Shown: piece by piece, positions 43,753-53,100 of the stretch
How the letters are laid out: each line of letters starts with the position of its first letter
How positions within the stretch are numbered: position 1 is the first letter of the stretch
Origin: Pseudomonas sp. P8_241
GTDB lineage: Bacteria > Pseudomonadota > Gammaproteobacteria > Pseudomonadales > Pseudomonadaceae
NCBI RefSeq assembly: GCF_034008315.1
Contig: NZ_CP125377.1
Location: forward strand, 2,554,001 to 2,618,000
Length of the DNA: 64,000 nucleotides
Direction: 5' to 3'
The notes under the pieces: model-generated
The model's database searches: none
What the model saw: only the letters and a program-made list of their open reading frames with translations
Told to the model about the DNA's origin: nothing
Position numbers and translations under genes: made by a program

Positions 43753-43836
43753 TGTATTGCAGTGTATCGGGTCGGTCGATGGATACACGGGGAGGCAAAA
43801 ACGCGGTTTTCCACGGGTTTTGTATCGCTCTGTATC
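43753..43836. promoter_or_regulatory. Two TGTATY-N4-TGTATC direct repeats in the divergent promoter region
   Basis: TGTATTGCAGTGTATC (43753-43768) and TGTATCGCTCTGTATC (43821-43836) share spacing and the GC after the first half-site with the repeat at 39797. They lie between the response regulator start (43683) and the DUF2790 gene (43987). Single inverted GATAC words occur nearby at 43782, 43850 and 43891. They are candidate binding sites of the adjacent OmpR-type regulator. Confidence 0.55.
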
Positions 43837-43986
43837 CCGCCCCGGTCCTGATACGTACCGATTTATCCGCGCCGATTCCCGACACATACGGGATACCTCG
43901 CAGGCTTTAAATGAGTTCCATCGAGGCAAGCCCGGACGCCTCGGACCAACGAACCATCGAGCCATCAAAATCCTGAGGTAACCGCC

Positions 43987-44250
43987 ATGAACACCAAAGC
44001 CGTCTACGCCGCTTGCCTGTTTGCCGCACTGAACATCTGCACCTTGTCAGCCCGTGCGCAAGCCGATGTCACCCCGCAAACCTACACCTACGGCACGCAT
44101 CTGGACATCAAGAAAGTGCTGTCGCTGACCGAGGACGCCTCGCCGTCCTGCGGCGTCGTGAATGCCCAGCTGACTTACCTGGATTCCCAGAGCAAAACCC
44201 AGGTCCTGGACTATCGCAAGTTTGCCGACCACTGCAACTCGGACAACTGA
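43987..44250 (+). CDS. DUF2790 small exported protein
   Basis: An 87-residue protein starting at 43987 with GAGG upstream. It has a signal peptide (about 1-25, TLSARAQA) and a mature part of about 62 residues with the DUF2790 pattern YGTHLDIKKVLSL and YLDSQSKTQVLDYRKFADHC. Two cysteines (SPSCGVV and DHCNSD) could form a disulfide. The family is largely confined to Pseudomonas and has no proven function. It is divergent from the two-component operon and first of a run of three exported/thiol proteins. Confidence 0.87.
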   Translation: MNTKAVYAACLFAALNICTLSARAQADVTPQTYTYGTHLDIKKVLSLTEDASPSCGVVNAQLTYLDSQSKTQVLDYRKFADHCNSDN

Positions 44251-44289
44251 GTGCCGCGCCTTTTTTCCCTTTGATACAGGAAGACCCGC

Positions 44290-44502
44290 ATGAATAACCT
44301 CACCCGCTTTTTGACCGCTATCGCGTTTTCTGTCGCCGGCGCTGCCGCCCATGCCAATGCTGGCGTTGAACAGGATGCGTGCGCCAGCAGCATTTGCTTC
44401 CAACTGACGCCGATGATGCAGAACGGTGATCACGGCTTCCTCGCCCAGGACGGTGCCAGCCGCACGCCGCAGGGGCAGATGCAGGAAGAACAAACGGCCT
44501 GA
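44290..44502 (+). CDS. Small exported Cys-pair peptide, unrecognised
   Basis: A 70-residue ORF starting at ATG 44290, 39 bp after the DUF2790 gene, with a weak AGGAAG upstream. The signal peptide (about 1-24, AAAHANA) leaves a mature peptide of about 46 residues beginning GVEQDACASSICFQ, with two cysteines four residues apart and a Gln/Glu-rich tail. No family was recognised. It could be an oxidised Cys peptide or a substrate of the nearby MNIO or DipZ-type proteins; both ideas are inference. Confidence 0.7.
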   Translation: MNNLTRFLTAIAFSVAGAAAHANAGVEQDACASSICFQLTPMMQNGDHGFLAQDGASRTPQGQMQEEQTA

Positions 44503-44532
44503 CGCCGAACACGATTCTGAGGAGCACACTGG

Positions 44533-44632
44533 CCCCCTGCAGGAGCGAGCCTGCTCGTGATGGCATCTGCACATTCAACCTCGTCATTGACTGACAGTGC
44601 GCTATCGCGAGCAGGCTCGCTCCTGCAGGGGG
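44533..44632. repeat. REPIN with CCCCTGCAGG ends
   Basis: CCCCTGCAGGAGCGAGCCTGCTCG faces GCGAGCAGGCTCGCTCCTGCAGGGGG. The arms match the 39.5-kb copies, except that TAC is replaced by TGC, extending the stem to the outer CCCC/GGGG. It ends 38 bp before the DipZ-like start codon. Confidence 0.8.
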
Positions 44633-44669
44633 CGCGGATGGTCTCTCGCTCGCTTACAAGGTGAACCCC

Positions 44670-45884
44670 ATGTTACTCATCGCTTTCCTGGGCGGCCTGT
44701 TGACCGTCCTCAGTCCTTGCATCCTCCCGGTTGTGCCGTTCCTGTTTGCCGGGGCTGACCGTACGCGTGTATCAATACTGCTCACCCTTGGCGGCATGGT
44801 CCTGACCTTCGCCCTGATTTCCAGCCTGGCGGTGGTCAGCAGTGAGTGGGTGATCCAGGCCAACAATACCGGCCGTCATGTGGCGCTGATCGTGATGGTG
44901 CTGTTTGCCTTGTCGCTGATTTCGGCGCGAGTCGCTGACGGGCTGGCGCGTCCGTTCGTACTGCTGGGCAATCGACTCAATCCGAACACCGGCAAAATCT
45001 GCGGCCCGTTGAGTTCAATCATGATCGGTGTCGCCACCGGACTGCTCTGGGCACCTTGCGCGGGGCCGATCCTCGGGGTGATCCTCACCGGCGCCATGCT
45101 GCAAGGTGCGAACGCCCACACCAGCCTGTTGCTGCTGGCCTATGGCGCGGGCAGTGCCTTGTCACTCGGCGCGCTGATCTTTGCCGGTCGCGGCCTGGTC
45201 AATCGCCTGAAACCTTCGATTGCGCTCACCGGCTGGCTTCGACGTGGCACCGGGTTGGCGGTGCTGGCCGGTGCTGCGGTGATTTCCACTGGGGCAGGCG
45301 ACGTGCTGCTGGCAAACACCTCTTCCGAAAGGGGCAGCCGTGTCGAAAAAAGCGTGCTGGAAAGCGTGCCGAAGGTCGTCGATTACTTCGTCAGCAAGGT
45401 CAAGGCAGACAGCGCCATGGATAATGGCCGGGCGGCGCCGTCACTGTCCGGCGCCGTGCAATGGCTCAACTCGCCAGCGCTGAGCAACGAGTCGCTCAAA
45501 GGTAAGGTAGTGCTGGTGGACTTCTGGACCTTCGACTGCATCAACTGCAAGCACACCTTGCCGTACGTGAAGGACTGGGCGAAAAAATACGCGAAGGATG
45601 GCCTGGTGGTGATCGGCGTGCACACACCGGAATACGGTTTTGAGCGCATCGTCGACAACGTCAAGGCCAAGGTGCAGGAATACGGCATCACCTACCCGGT
45701 GGCGATCGACAACAACTATGCGATCTGGCGCAACTTCGACAATCAGTACTGGCCGGCTCACTACCTCATCGATGCCAAGGGCCAGGTGCGCTACACCCAC
45801 TTCGGCGAAGGCAGTCATGACGATCAGGAGAAGATGATTCAGCAGCTGCTGGAGGAAGCAAAGGCCGGCGCTCCGGCAGTTTGA
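44670..45884 (+). CDS. DipZ-like CcdA/thioredoxin fusion protein
   Basis: A 404-residue membrane protein from ATG 44670 (AAGGTG upstream). Residues about 1-225 form a CcdA/DsbD-type six-TM electron-transfer unit (LLTVLSPCILPVVPFLF, LLWAPCAGPILGVIL, with the paired TM cysteines). Residues about 255-404 form a periplasmic TlpA/AhpC-like thioredoxin domain with CxxC in FWTFDCINCKHTLPYVKDW. It should carry reducing equivalents from the cytoplasm to periplasmic thiols. No cytochrome c genes are near, so a role other than haem maturation is possible. Confidence 0.9.
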   Translation: MLLIAFLGGLLTVLSPCILPVVPFLFAGADRTRVSILLTLGGMVLTFALISSLAVVSSEWVIQANNTGRHVALIVMVLFALSLISARVADGLARPFVLLGNRLNPNTGKICGPLSSIMIGVATGLLWAPCAGPILGVILTGAMLQGANAHTSLLLLAYGAGSALSLGALIFAGRGLVNRLKPSIALTGWLRRGTGLAVLAGAAVISTGAGDVLLANTSSERGSRVEKSVLESVPKVVDYFVSKVKADSAMDNGRAAPSLSGAVQWLNSPALSNESLKGKVVLVDFWTFDCINCKHTLPYVKDWAKKYAKDGLVVIGVHTPEYGFERIVDNVKAKVQEYGITYPVAIDNNYAIWRNFDNQYWPAHYLIDAKGQVRYTHFGEGSHDDQEKMIQQLLEEAKAGAPAV

Positions 45885-45893
45885 TGCGATGCT

Positions 45894-46886
45894 TCAATGG
45901 CTCATCGGCGCGGCGTCGTGGGCCGTTGTTTTTTTCTCCTGATTGCGCCGCCACGCAGCCGGCGGCGCGCCGTACTCACGACGGAAGGCGCGACTGAACG
46001 CAGTGTCCGTCTGGTAACCCACTTCCTCGGCAATGCGCATCAACGAACTGTTGCTGCTGCGCAACAGATTGGCCGCCAGCAACATGCGCCATTGCGTCAG
46101 GTACTGCATCGGTGAAACCCCCACCAGTTGCTGGAAACGTTCGGCCAGCACCGATCGGGACGTGCCGGCGGTGCGGGCCAGTTCTTCGAGCGTCCAGGCG
46201 TGACAGGGCTTTTTGTGCAAGGCATCGAGGGCCGCGCCGACAATCCGGTCGCGCACACCGGCCAGCCACCCGGTGCGTCCTTCGCCTTGTTCGCTCATGT
46301 ACAGGCGCAGGACCTCGATGAACAAAACCTCCGCCAGTTTCGCCAGCACGCCTTCGCCGCCGGGTCGCGGCGAGCGGGCTTCGGCGAGGGCATAACGCAC
46401 TGAAGATTCGAGCCAGATACCGGCGTTCGAGCCGCGCACATTGACCCGCACCACGGGCGGCAAGCCGGTCAGCAGTATGCCGGCCAACCGCGCGTCGCAC
46501 GCCAGGTAGCCACACACCAGGCGCGTGATCGCGCCGCCACCGCCGTGGCTGAGTTGCCGGGGTCGACGCGCCAATACCTCGTCCAGCCGAGCGCCTTTGG
46601 CAGGGGGCAAGCCCGGTTGCGAGCACATGCGATGGGCGTCCCCTTGAGGAAACACCACGACGTCACCGGCGCTCAAGAGCAGGGGCGGCTGATCACCGAG
46701 TTCGACGTAACACTCGCCCTCGGTAATCAGGTGAAAGATCACCACCCGTTCGGCACCGGGTTCGAGAAAGGGGGCGGCCGTTTCAGCGCTGGGCGACTGG
46801 TAACACCAGGGCGCAGTGAACCTGGCGTTGATGAAGATCGCGCCGACCAGATGCACGACGCGCAGGGTCTGAGACAGGGCGTCCAT
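45894..46886 (-). CDS. AraC-family regulator with cupin sensor
   Basis: From ATG 46886 the protein has 330 residues. The N-terminal cupin-type domain (about 20-190; HLITEGECYVELGDQPPLLLSAGDVVVFPQGDAHRM) is followed by an AraC HTH (about 225-320, with RSVLAERFQQLVGVSPMQYL and EVGYQTDTAFSRAFRREYG). Regulators of this kind often control an adjacent oxidoreductase or small-protein gene; here the divergent neighbour is the DUF4242 gene at 47066. The ligand is unknown. Confidence 0.9.
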   Translation of the reverse strand: MDALSQTLRVVHLVGAIFINARFTAPWCYQSPSAETAAPFLEPGAERVVIFHLITEGECYVELGDQPPLLLSAGDVVVFPQGDAHRMCSQPGLPPAKGARLDEVLARRPRQLSHGGGGAITRLVCGYLACDARLAGILLTGLPPVVRVNVRGSNAGIWLESSVRYALAEARSPRPGGEGVLAKLAEVLFIEVLRLYMSEQGEGRTGWLAGVRDRIVGAALDALHKKPCHAWTLEELARTAGTSRSVLAERFQQLVGVSPMQYLTQWRMLLAANLLRSSNSSLMRIAEEVGYQTDTAFSRAFRREYGAPPAAWRRNQEKKTTAHDAAPMSH

Positions 46887-47065
46887 GGGTATTTCCCGTG
46901 CAGGAGATTTCCGATTGTGAGCGCGTTGCGGCGCAACATGAAATCTCCGGACGATCGGGCAGGGTTGGCCGACGATCGGACAGGACGCCAACCCGCGTCA
47001 GCGCGATAGTTGGCCTGCAGGGTCATACCGGTCCTGTCATCCATAACAAGAAATGAGAGGTTGCC

Positions 47066-47335
47066 ATGCCGAAGTTCGTCATCGAACGCGAGATTCCAGG
47101 CGCCGGAGCATTGTCGGAAAGGGATTTGAAAGCCGCCTCGCAAAAGTCCTGCCGTGTATTGCGCGATTTGCCCGAGGTGCAGTGGTTGCAAAGCTACGTC
47201 ACCGGTGACCGGTTGTACTGCGTGTACATCGCGCCGAACGAAGATCTCATCCAGGAACACGCGAGGTTGAGCGGTTTTCCAGCCAGCCGCGTTTCCCGGG
47301 TCATGAATATTATCGATCCCACGACGGCGGAATAG
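47066..47335 (+). CDS. DUF4242 (SCO4226-type) small protein
   Basis: An 89-residue protein starting at 47066 behind GAGAGG. It matches the DUF4242 family, whose best known member was described as a nickel-binding ferredoxin-fold protein. Visible features are MPKFVIEREIPGAG at the start, SCRVLRDLPEVQWLQSYVTGDRLYCVYIAPNED, and the terminal FPASRVSRVMNIIDPT. It is 43 bp ahead of a methyltransferase gene and divergent from the AraC-type regulator, so the three may form one regulated unit. Confidence 0.87.
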   Translation: MPKFVIEREIPGAGALSERDLKAASQKSCRVLRDLPEVQWLQSYVTGDRLYCVYIAPNEDLIQEHARLSGFPASRVSRVMNIIDPTTAE

Positions 47336-47378
47336 TCCCTCGTCACTCGATTCATGTGTCCACGCAGAGACCGTTTTC

Positions 47379-48191
47379 ATGAGTACACCCATTGATCTCA
47401 CTGCCCTGAAAAACCGCCAGATGGCCTCCTGGGCCAGCGGCGACTATGCCGTGATCGGTACCACCTTGCAGATTGTCGGCGAACAACTGGCCGAAGCCTG
47501 CGACCTGTTGTGCGACGAGCGCGTGCTGGACGTCGCGGCGGGCAACGGTAACGCCACACTCGCCGCTGCGCGTCGCGGTTGCCGGGTCACGTCCACCGAT
47601 TATGTCGGTGCCTTGCTTGAACGGGGTGAAGACCGCGCCCGCGCAGAGCATCTGAATGTCAGCTTTCAAGTGGCTGATGCCGAAGCCTTGCCCTTCGAGG
47701 ACGGCAGTTTCGATGCTGTGCTGTCCACTTTCGGCGTGATGTTTACGCCTGATCAGGCCAAGGCCGCGTCGGAGCTGGCGCGAGTCTGTCGGCCGGGAGG
47801 CCGGATCGGTCTGGCCAACTGGACACCGGACGGCTTTGTCGGTCAGATGTTCAAGATCCTTGGCCAGCACCTGCCGCCACCCCCCGGCGCACAACCGCCC
47901 TCGCGATGGGGCACCGAGGCCTGGCTGCACGAGCATTTCGACGAGCGCGCATTTTTGCTTCAGGTCACCCGCCGCACCTTCAATTTTCGCTATCGTTCGG
48001 CCGCGCATTTCATCGACACTTTTCGCAGCTGGTACGGTCCGGTGCACAAGGCCTTCGCGGCACTGCCACCCGAGGGCGGCAAGGCACTGGAAGCGGATAT
48101 GACGCAGTTGTTGAACCATCAGAACCGGGTGGGCGACAAGTCACTGGTGGTGCCCAGTGAATACCTGGAGGTGGTGATTACCCGGCGTTGA
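47379..48191 (+). CDS. Class I SAM-dependent methyltransferase (Methyltransf_11 type)
   Basis: A 270-residue protein. SAM-binding motif I is VLDVAAGNGNATLAAARRG (about residues 50-68), post-I VTSTDYVGALLERG, motif II DAVLSTFGVMFTP and motif III VCRPGGRIGLANW. No substrate-specific domain is attached. It follows the DUF4242 gene by 43 bp with a weak ribosome binding site, and probably shares its transcript. The substrate is not predictable. Confidence 0.88.
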   Translation: MSTPIDLTALKNRQMASWASGDYAVIGTTLQIVGEQLAEACDLLCDERVLDVAAGNGNATLAAARRGCRVTSTDYVGALLERGEDRARAEHLNVSFQVADAEALPFEDGSFDAVLSTFGVMFTPDQAKAASELARVCRPGGRIGLANWTPDGFVGQMFKILGQHLPPPPGAQPPSRWGTEAWLHEHFDERAFLLQVTRRTFNFRYRSAAHFIDTFRSWYGPVHKAFAALPPEGGKALEADMTQLLNHQNRVGDKSLVVPSEYLEVVITRR

Positions 48192-48205
48192 TGAGGCGAA
48201 AATCC

Positions 48206-48306
48206 CTGTAGGAGCGAGCGTGCTCGCGATGGACTCAAGAACGCCGCGTTGAGCCAGTAAACGCGCGTTATCGTTAACGACCATCGCGAGCAAGCTCGCT
48301 CCTGCA
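48206..48306. repeat. REPIN sharing its spacer with the 39.5-kb copies
   Basis: CTGTAGGAGCGAGCGTGCTCGCGATGG faces GACCATCGCGAGCAAGCTCGCTCCTGCA. The interior GATGGACTCAAGAACGCCGC...TCGTTAACGACCATCGCG closely matches that of the 39682-39784 copy, showing that the whole unit, not just the arms, was copied. Confidence 0.87.
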
Positions 48307-48343
48307 CTGTAAAAGTACGCTAATTAATCTGCGCGCCTCGAGG

Positions 48344-49102
48344 CTAGGTCTTCGGCGATTGGTCAAACCATTCCAGTGCCGTGCGCCAGACGCAAATCCC
48401 CAGGAAATAGGCCGACATCAACAGCCAGAGCCCCATCACCAGCGGGTTGATGAGCGGATGGTTGATCACCAGTGACAAGCTGCACAACAGCCAGACGGCG
48501 GTCACGGCAATGTTGATCGGCATGAAGCGGCGCACGCGAAACGGGTGCAGAAACTTCATTCGGGTGACCGTCAGCAGGGCCAGGCCAATGACGCTGAGAA
48601 AGGTGATCCACGGTGTCGGTTCGATGATGTACAGGCTCAGGGCAACGACATTCCAGGCCGCGGGGAAACCCTGGAAATAGTTGTCCTGGCTTTTCATGTT
48701 GACGTTGCAGAAGCAGAACAGCGACGACACCAGAATCAACGACACGGTCAGCAGCAGGGTGTAATCCGGCAGCGGGATATAACGGTAGATGAACAGCGCG
48801 GGGATGAACACGTACGTCAGGTAGTCGATCACCAGATCGAGGATCGATCCATCGAAACTCGGCAACACCGACTGCACATTGACCTTGCGCGCCAGGGCTC
48901 CGTCCAGTCCGTCGACGATCAGCGCAACGCCCAGCCACAACAGGCAATGGGTCGGCTGATTGTCGAGTAGAGCCAGGGTCGCGAGGAAGGCCGTGACCAC
49001 GCCCGTGGCGGTGAAACCATGGGCGCCCCAGGCTTTGAGCCTGGCGATGTGTAGAGTCGAAATCACAGGGGCATTCTCCAGAAAATGCAGCCGGCCAGTC
49101 AT
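48344..49102 (-). CDS. pcs: Phosphatidylcholine synthase Pcs
   Basis: Condenses CDP-diacylglycerol with choline in the inner membrane to give phosphatidylcholine. The protein of 252 residues has about eight TM segments and the CDP-alcohol phosphatidyltransferase motif in the Pcs form, DGLDGALARKVNVQSVLPSF then DGSILDLVIDY. The start could be ATG 49102 or GTG 49066 (GGAGA upstream); the latter gives the usual short STLHIARLKAWGAHGFTATG start. It is monocistronic. Confidence 0.93.
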   Translation of the reverse strand: MTGRLHFLENAPVISTLHIARLKAWGAHGFTATGVVTAFLATLALLDNQPTHCLLWLGVALIVDGLDGALARKVNVQSVLPSFDGSILDLVIDYLTYVFIPALFIYRYIPLPDYTLLLTVSLILVSSLFCFCNVNMKSQDNYFQGFPAAWNVVALSLYIIEPTPWITFLSVIGLALLTVTRMKFLHPFRVRRFMPINIAVTAVWLLCSLSLVINHPLINPLVMGLWLLMSAYFLGICVWRTALEWFDQSPKT

Positions 49103-49288
49103 CAGCCTTTATAAGCGCAGGCGACGGCAAACCGGGTCGGGTTGCAGGTATCGACCGGAAATCCGGGGATAAGGTTCACCTGCTGTGAACCCTGGCTACA
49201 GGGCGAGTCAGCCAAACGGTGGTGGCACATTTGCCGACGAGGACTATTGTTGGCTGACTGGATCCAACCCTTCAAAGAGGACGAGGTC

Positions 49289-50020
49289 ATGAACACCAGT
49301 GATCTGCTCGAACAATTACTGCGAGGAGCCGGCCAGGGCTCCATGGCACAACAAGGCGGCGGTGGCGCGTCGGCTCAAGGTGGGCTCGGCGATTTGGGTG
49401 GGTTGCTCGGCGGGCTGTTGGGTGGCGGCGCTGGTGCTCCCGGCGGCAGCGGCGCTGGCCTGGGCGACTTGCTCGGCGGTTTGCTCGGTGGCGGTTCACC
49501 GATGGGCGGGGCAGCGCAAACCCGCTCCGGTAGCGGCACCAATTATGCGGCGCTGGCGTCTCTGGGGATGATGGCGTTCCAGGCGTATCAGGCCTGGCAG
49601 CGCAGTCAGGCATCGGCGCCACAAGAGGCGCCGCGCACCGTTGACCTGTTGGCCGGTCCGCAAGTCGAAGAACATAGCCATGCGATCCTGCGGGCCTTGA
49701 TCGGCGCGGCTAAAGCCGATGGTCGATTTGATGATGCCGAGAAGCAGATGATCAATGCCGAAATCGCACGCCACACCGATGACCCGCAATTGCAGCAATG
49801 GCTCGACGATGAATGCGCCAAACCACTGGACCCCGCTGAGGTCGCGCAGTCGGCGACGGATTCAGGCATGGCCGCGGAAATGTACCTGGCCAGCGTCATG
49901 TTGGTAGATGACCAGCAGGACGCCGAGCGCGGTTATCTGGATGAGTTGGCGGCCGCGTTGGGCATCGAGCCGGACCTGCAAGTGCATCTTGAGCAACAGG
50001 CCAAGGGCAAGCCGGTGTAG
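49289..50020 (+). CDS. DUF533 / TerB-like protein with Gly-rich N-terminal region
   Basis: From ATG 49289 (GAGGACGAG upstream) the protein has 243 residues. Residues about 15-75 are an unusual glycine/leucine-rich low-complexity stretch with repeated LGDLGGLLGGLLGG units. A hydrophobic segment (YAALASLGMMAFQAYQAW) follows, then a C-terminal DUF533/TerB-like helical domain (about 125-240; ILRALIGAAKADGRFDDAEKQMI and MYLASVMLVDDQQDAERGYLDELAAALG) with acidic residues that might bind metal. Such proteins are often annotated as inner-membrane YebE-like stress proteins. Confidence 0.87.
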   Translation: MNTSDLLEQLLRGAGQGSMAQQGGGGASAQGGLGDLGGLLGGLLGGGAGAPGGSGAGLGDLLGGLLGGGSPMGGAAQTRSGSGTNYAALASLGMMAFQAYQAWQRSQASAPQEAPRTVDLLAGPQVEEHSHAILRALIGAAKADGRFDDAEKQMINAEIARHTDDPQLQQWLDDECAKPLDPAEVAQSATDSGMAAEMYLASVMLVDDQQDAERGYLDELAAALGIEPDLQVHLEQQAKGKPV

Positions 50021-50081
50021 ATGCCGTTTTGATGCTTGCCTTGTTCCACAGGGTACGTTGAGCAAAGAATCAGAATCAAAG

Positions 50082-50136
50082 GATCGCAGCCTGCGGCAGA
50101 TCCTGCGCAGATTGATATTCTGCGCAGGTTGCGATC
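50082..50136. repeat. Nested hairpin after the DUF533 gene
   Basis: CCTGCGCAGA (50102-50111) pairs with TCTGCGCAGG (50119-50128) over a 7-nt loop, within outer GATCGCA/TGCGATC (50082-50088 and 50130-50136). It lies between the convergent DUF533 and Ig-repeat genes and may end transcription or be a degenerate REP variant. Confidence 0.6.
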
Positions 50137-50167
50137 ATTTGCGCCTGGCTCTCCAGCCATTGAATAT

Positions 50168-53100
50168 TTACCGAAGCCCAACTCCGTAGGCGTGATGATT
50201 GGACAATGGGGCTATGGAGGCGGAGCTATTGGCGCTGGTCACAGGGTTCATCGTTTTTCTGCCTTGAAGTGGCCAGAAGGCATTACTGGGAGTCGTCGAC
50301 CAATAGAGGTGATTAGGCATCGGCCAGCGCGAGCTATAGGTCTGGTAAATTTCATACAGTTCCTCGTAACTGGGGAGTCGGCATCCAGCCTGGCTGGCTG
50401 TTGCATTGATACCTGCCCAGTTGCCGCTCGAGAGTCCTATGCAATGAATCACCCCCGTCACTGTCACCTGGTAACTCAAGGACTGGTTGGCCGCATCCCT
50501 CACCGTAATGGTTGCGGTTCCTCTGCCTCTGACCGTGACCAGTCCTGTTCCATCCACAACGGCAACCGCCGGATGACTGGAGAAATAGCTGTAGTTCGGT
50601 TGACCGCCTGACGCCCGATGATGCACGGATGTTCCCGGACCAAAATTTGGAAGTACCTCGGGGTTTCCAGGAATGAGGTAGATCTTTCCACTCAGCGTCA
50701 CCGGATTGGTATTGAATTGCAGTGGCGGTATCGGCGATACAACCTTGAACACGCGAGTATTTGAAACCTGCCCGGTCGTGACTGCTCTCGCCGTTATAGA
50801 GTGGTCCCCAAGGGCAACGGCAAGTGTCGTGCTCCAGGTGGTGCCGCTGGCGGCAACTGTATGTTTGGGCGTGCTGAAATCGTAAATCTGCACCTGATGA
50901 CCGGACGTAACGCTGCCCGTCAGGCTGACCGTGGTGCTTTTGGTTTGCCCACCGTTTTGCACTTCGCCTTCGTCGCCTCTCACAGAGGTAAGGGTGGGCG
51001 CAACCTGTTCAGCAATGGTAAAGGTTCTTGGCGCGCTCTCGATCGGGCTGACCTCGTACAGTGCTTTGGCCGTCATGCTGTGTGGACCGACTGCCAGACC
51101 GCTCGCGCTGCTACTCCATTCACCGCTGGCCGCGACATTGACCTCCGAGCCGATGGGTGAGCCATTGTCGTGAATCCGAACTTTTTCGCGAGGGGTGGCA
51201 CGGCCTTTGAGATTCACCGTTCTGTCATAAATGGTCCCCGATACCGGGCGGCCCTGGGAGTCGGTGATTTCAGTGATGGTCGGTGAAACATGCGCCGCGA
51301 CGGAAAAGACGCGCTCACCAGAGACAGGCTCGTTGCCATACAATCCCTTGGCCGTCAGTTTGTATGATTTCAACGTCAGATTGTTGAAGTCCCAGGTCCA
51401 ATCACCGTTGGCATCGACGGGGCGCTTGATCAGTAAAGCGCTGTCGTCCCTCAGCTCGATCTCTTCATTTTTGCTGGCTTTTCCGCTCAGGGTCACGCTG
51501 CGGTAATACGTCGTTGCGCCGTTGGCCACATCGCCTCTGATGTCGGTGACCCTGGAAATGGTCGGGGTCACTGCCTGCGCCACGACGAAGGTGCGTAGCG
51601 GGCTGGAAATGGGGTCGACGTCGTACAGGGCTTTTGCCGTCAGGCGGTAAGTCTTGACCGTCAGGCTGTTGTAGCGGAATTCCCACATGCCTTTACCGTC
51701 AACGTCGAGGGTGATGATCGGCGTGGTGCCGTCCAGCAGTTGAACCTTCTCGCCTGCACTGGCATCGCCTTCAATGAACACGCTGTTGTCATAGGTCATC
51801 TCACCTTCTGCCAGCGGCCCCTTGGAGTCGGTTACCGAACGGATGACGGGGGTCATCGCAAAATCGACGGTGAAACTCCATTCATTGCTCGACACCGGGT
51901 CGGCGTCGTATTTGGCCTTGGCCGTGATGCGGTAGAGCTTCTCCGTGAGTTTGCCGATCAGACGGCTCCAGACGCCGTTGTCGCCGACGGGGGCCGTGCC
52001 CATCGATGCGGAATCTGCGTCGAACAGTTCGATGGTTTCGCCCCGTGTCGCGGTGCCCGTGACCGTGACTTCGTCATCGCGGGTCATGCCCCCGTCAGGC
52101 ACGTCCCCGCGAATGCCCTCGACCTTGGTGATGACCGGCGTCAGATAGTCATAGCGGGTTCTGACGGTCAGCGGCAATAACGGGAATTCGACCGCCATGG
52201 ACTCTTCGCTGGCGCCGTCAAAGGTCACTTTGCAGCGCACCGTGGCCGGCGAGGCATGGCCCAGTTTGAGCAGTTCGGTGCGCAACAGGCTTTCCTTGAG
52301 CCCGTTCTCGACCTGCGATTGGTTGATCAGTGCACCGTCGAGCAACACGATGGTGTGAGAGGCCCCGGCGGTGGTCTTTCCTTCCAGTCGTAACCACAGG
52401 CGTTGCCCCAGGGCAATGAACGGCCACTTGTCGACAATGACCTGAGCATTACCGGCGAACTCCATCAGGTCGAGCACCTGATTGACCGCCTCGGGCACGT
52501 CAGGGCGTGGCAGTTCGTTTTCCGGGTCCTGGAACGTCAGTACATTCAGGGGCAGAGAGTCGGACTCCGTCCAGAAGTTGTAACGCTTGACGTCGTAGGT
52601 AATCATGACCGGTTTGCCGATGTTGGCTCCCACGACAGAGGCGGGTAGAGGGAACGACACACTACCGCTTTCATGCGCCGGCAGTTCCAGATCATCCGAT
52701 GTGCCAGCGCCTGGGGTTCCGCGCCATTTCAAGGCAACAGTATCCAGCTCCGGATTCATCTTCGCGTATTCAACCACTACATCCACGCCATTGATTGCCT
52801 TGATGGGGTCCAGATCTGCCCCCGTGGCCTGGATCACCTTAGGTGGTGGCAATTCACCGACCAGTTCACCAATCAGCAAATTCAACGTCTGCGAGTAGCT
52901 GTACAAGCCGGTACTGGCGTGTTTGAGGGTGTATCTCACCTTGACGTACTGCCCGATGCTTGGGGTGACAAAACGGGCATCGACCCGGAAAGGGACCGGT
53001 TTGCCTGCGCTGACACTCGTGATGGGAAGCCAGTCGCTGGTGCTGATGGACGAACTGATGGCGGTCCAGTAGTACCTCAGGATGTCGTCTTTGACCGTTC

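Noticed and set aside
42943..43968. Response regulator reading with 95 additional N-terminal residues
   Set aside because: The extension crosses the operator-like repeats; the receiver domain starts normally at ATG 43683.
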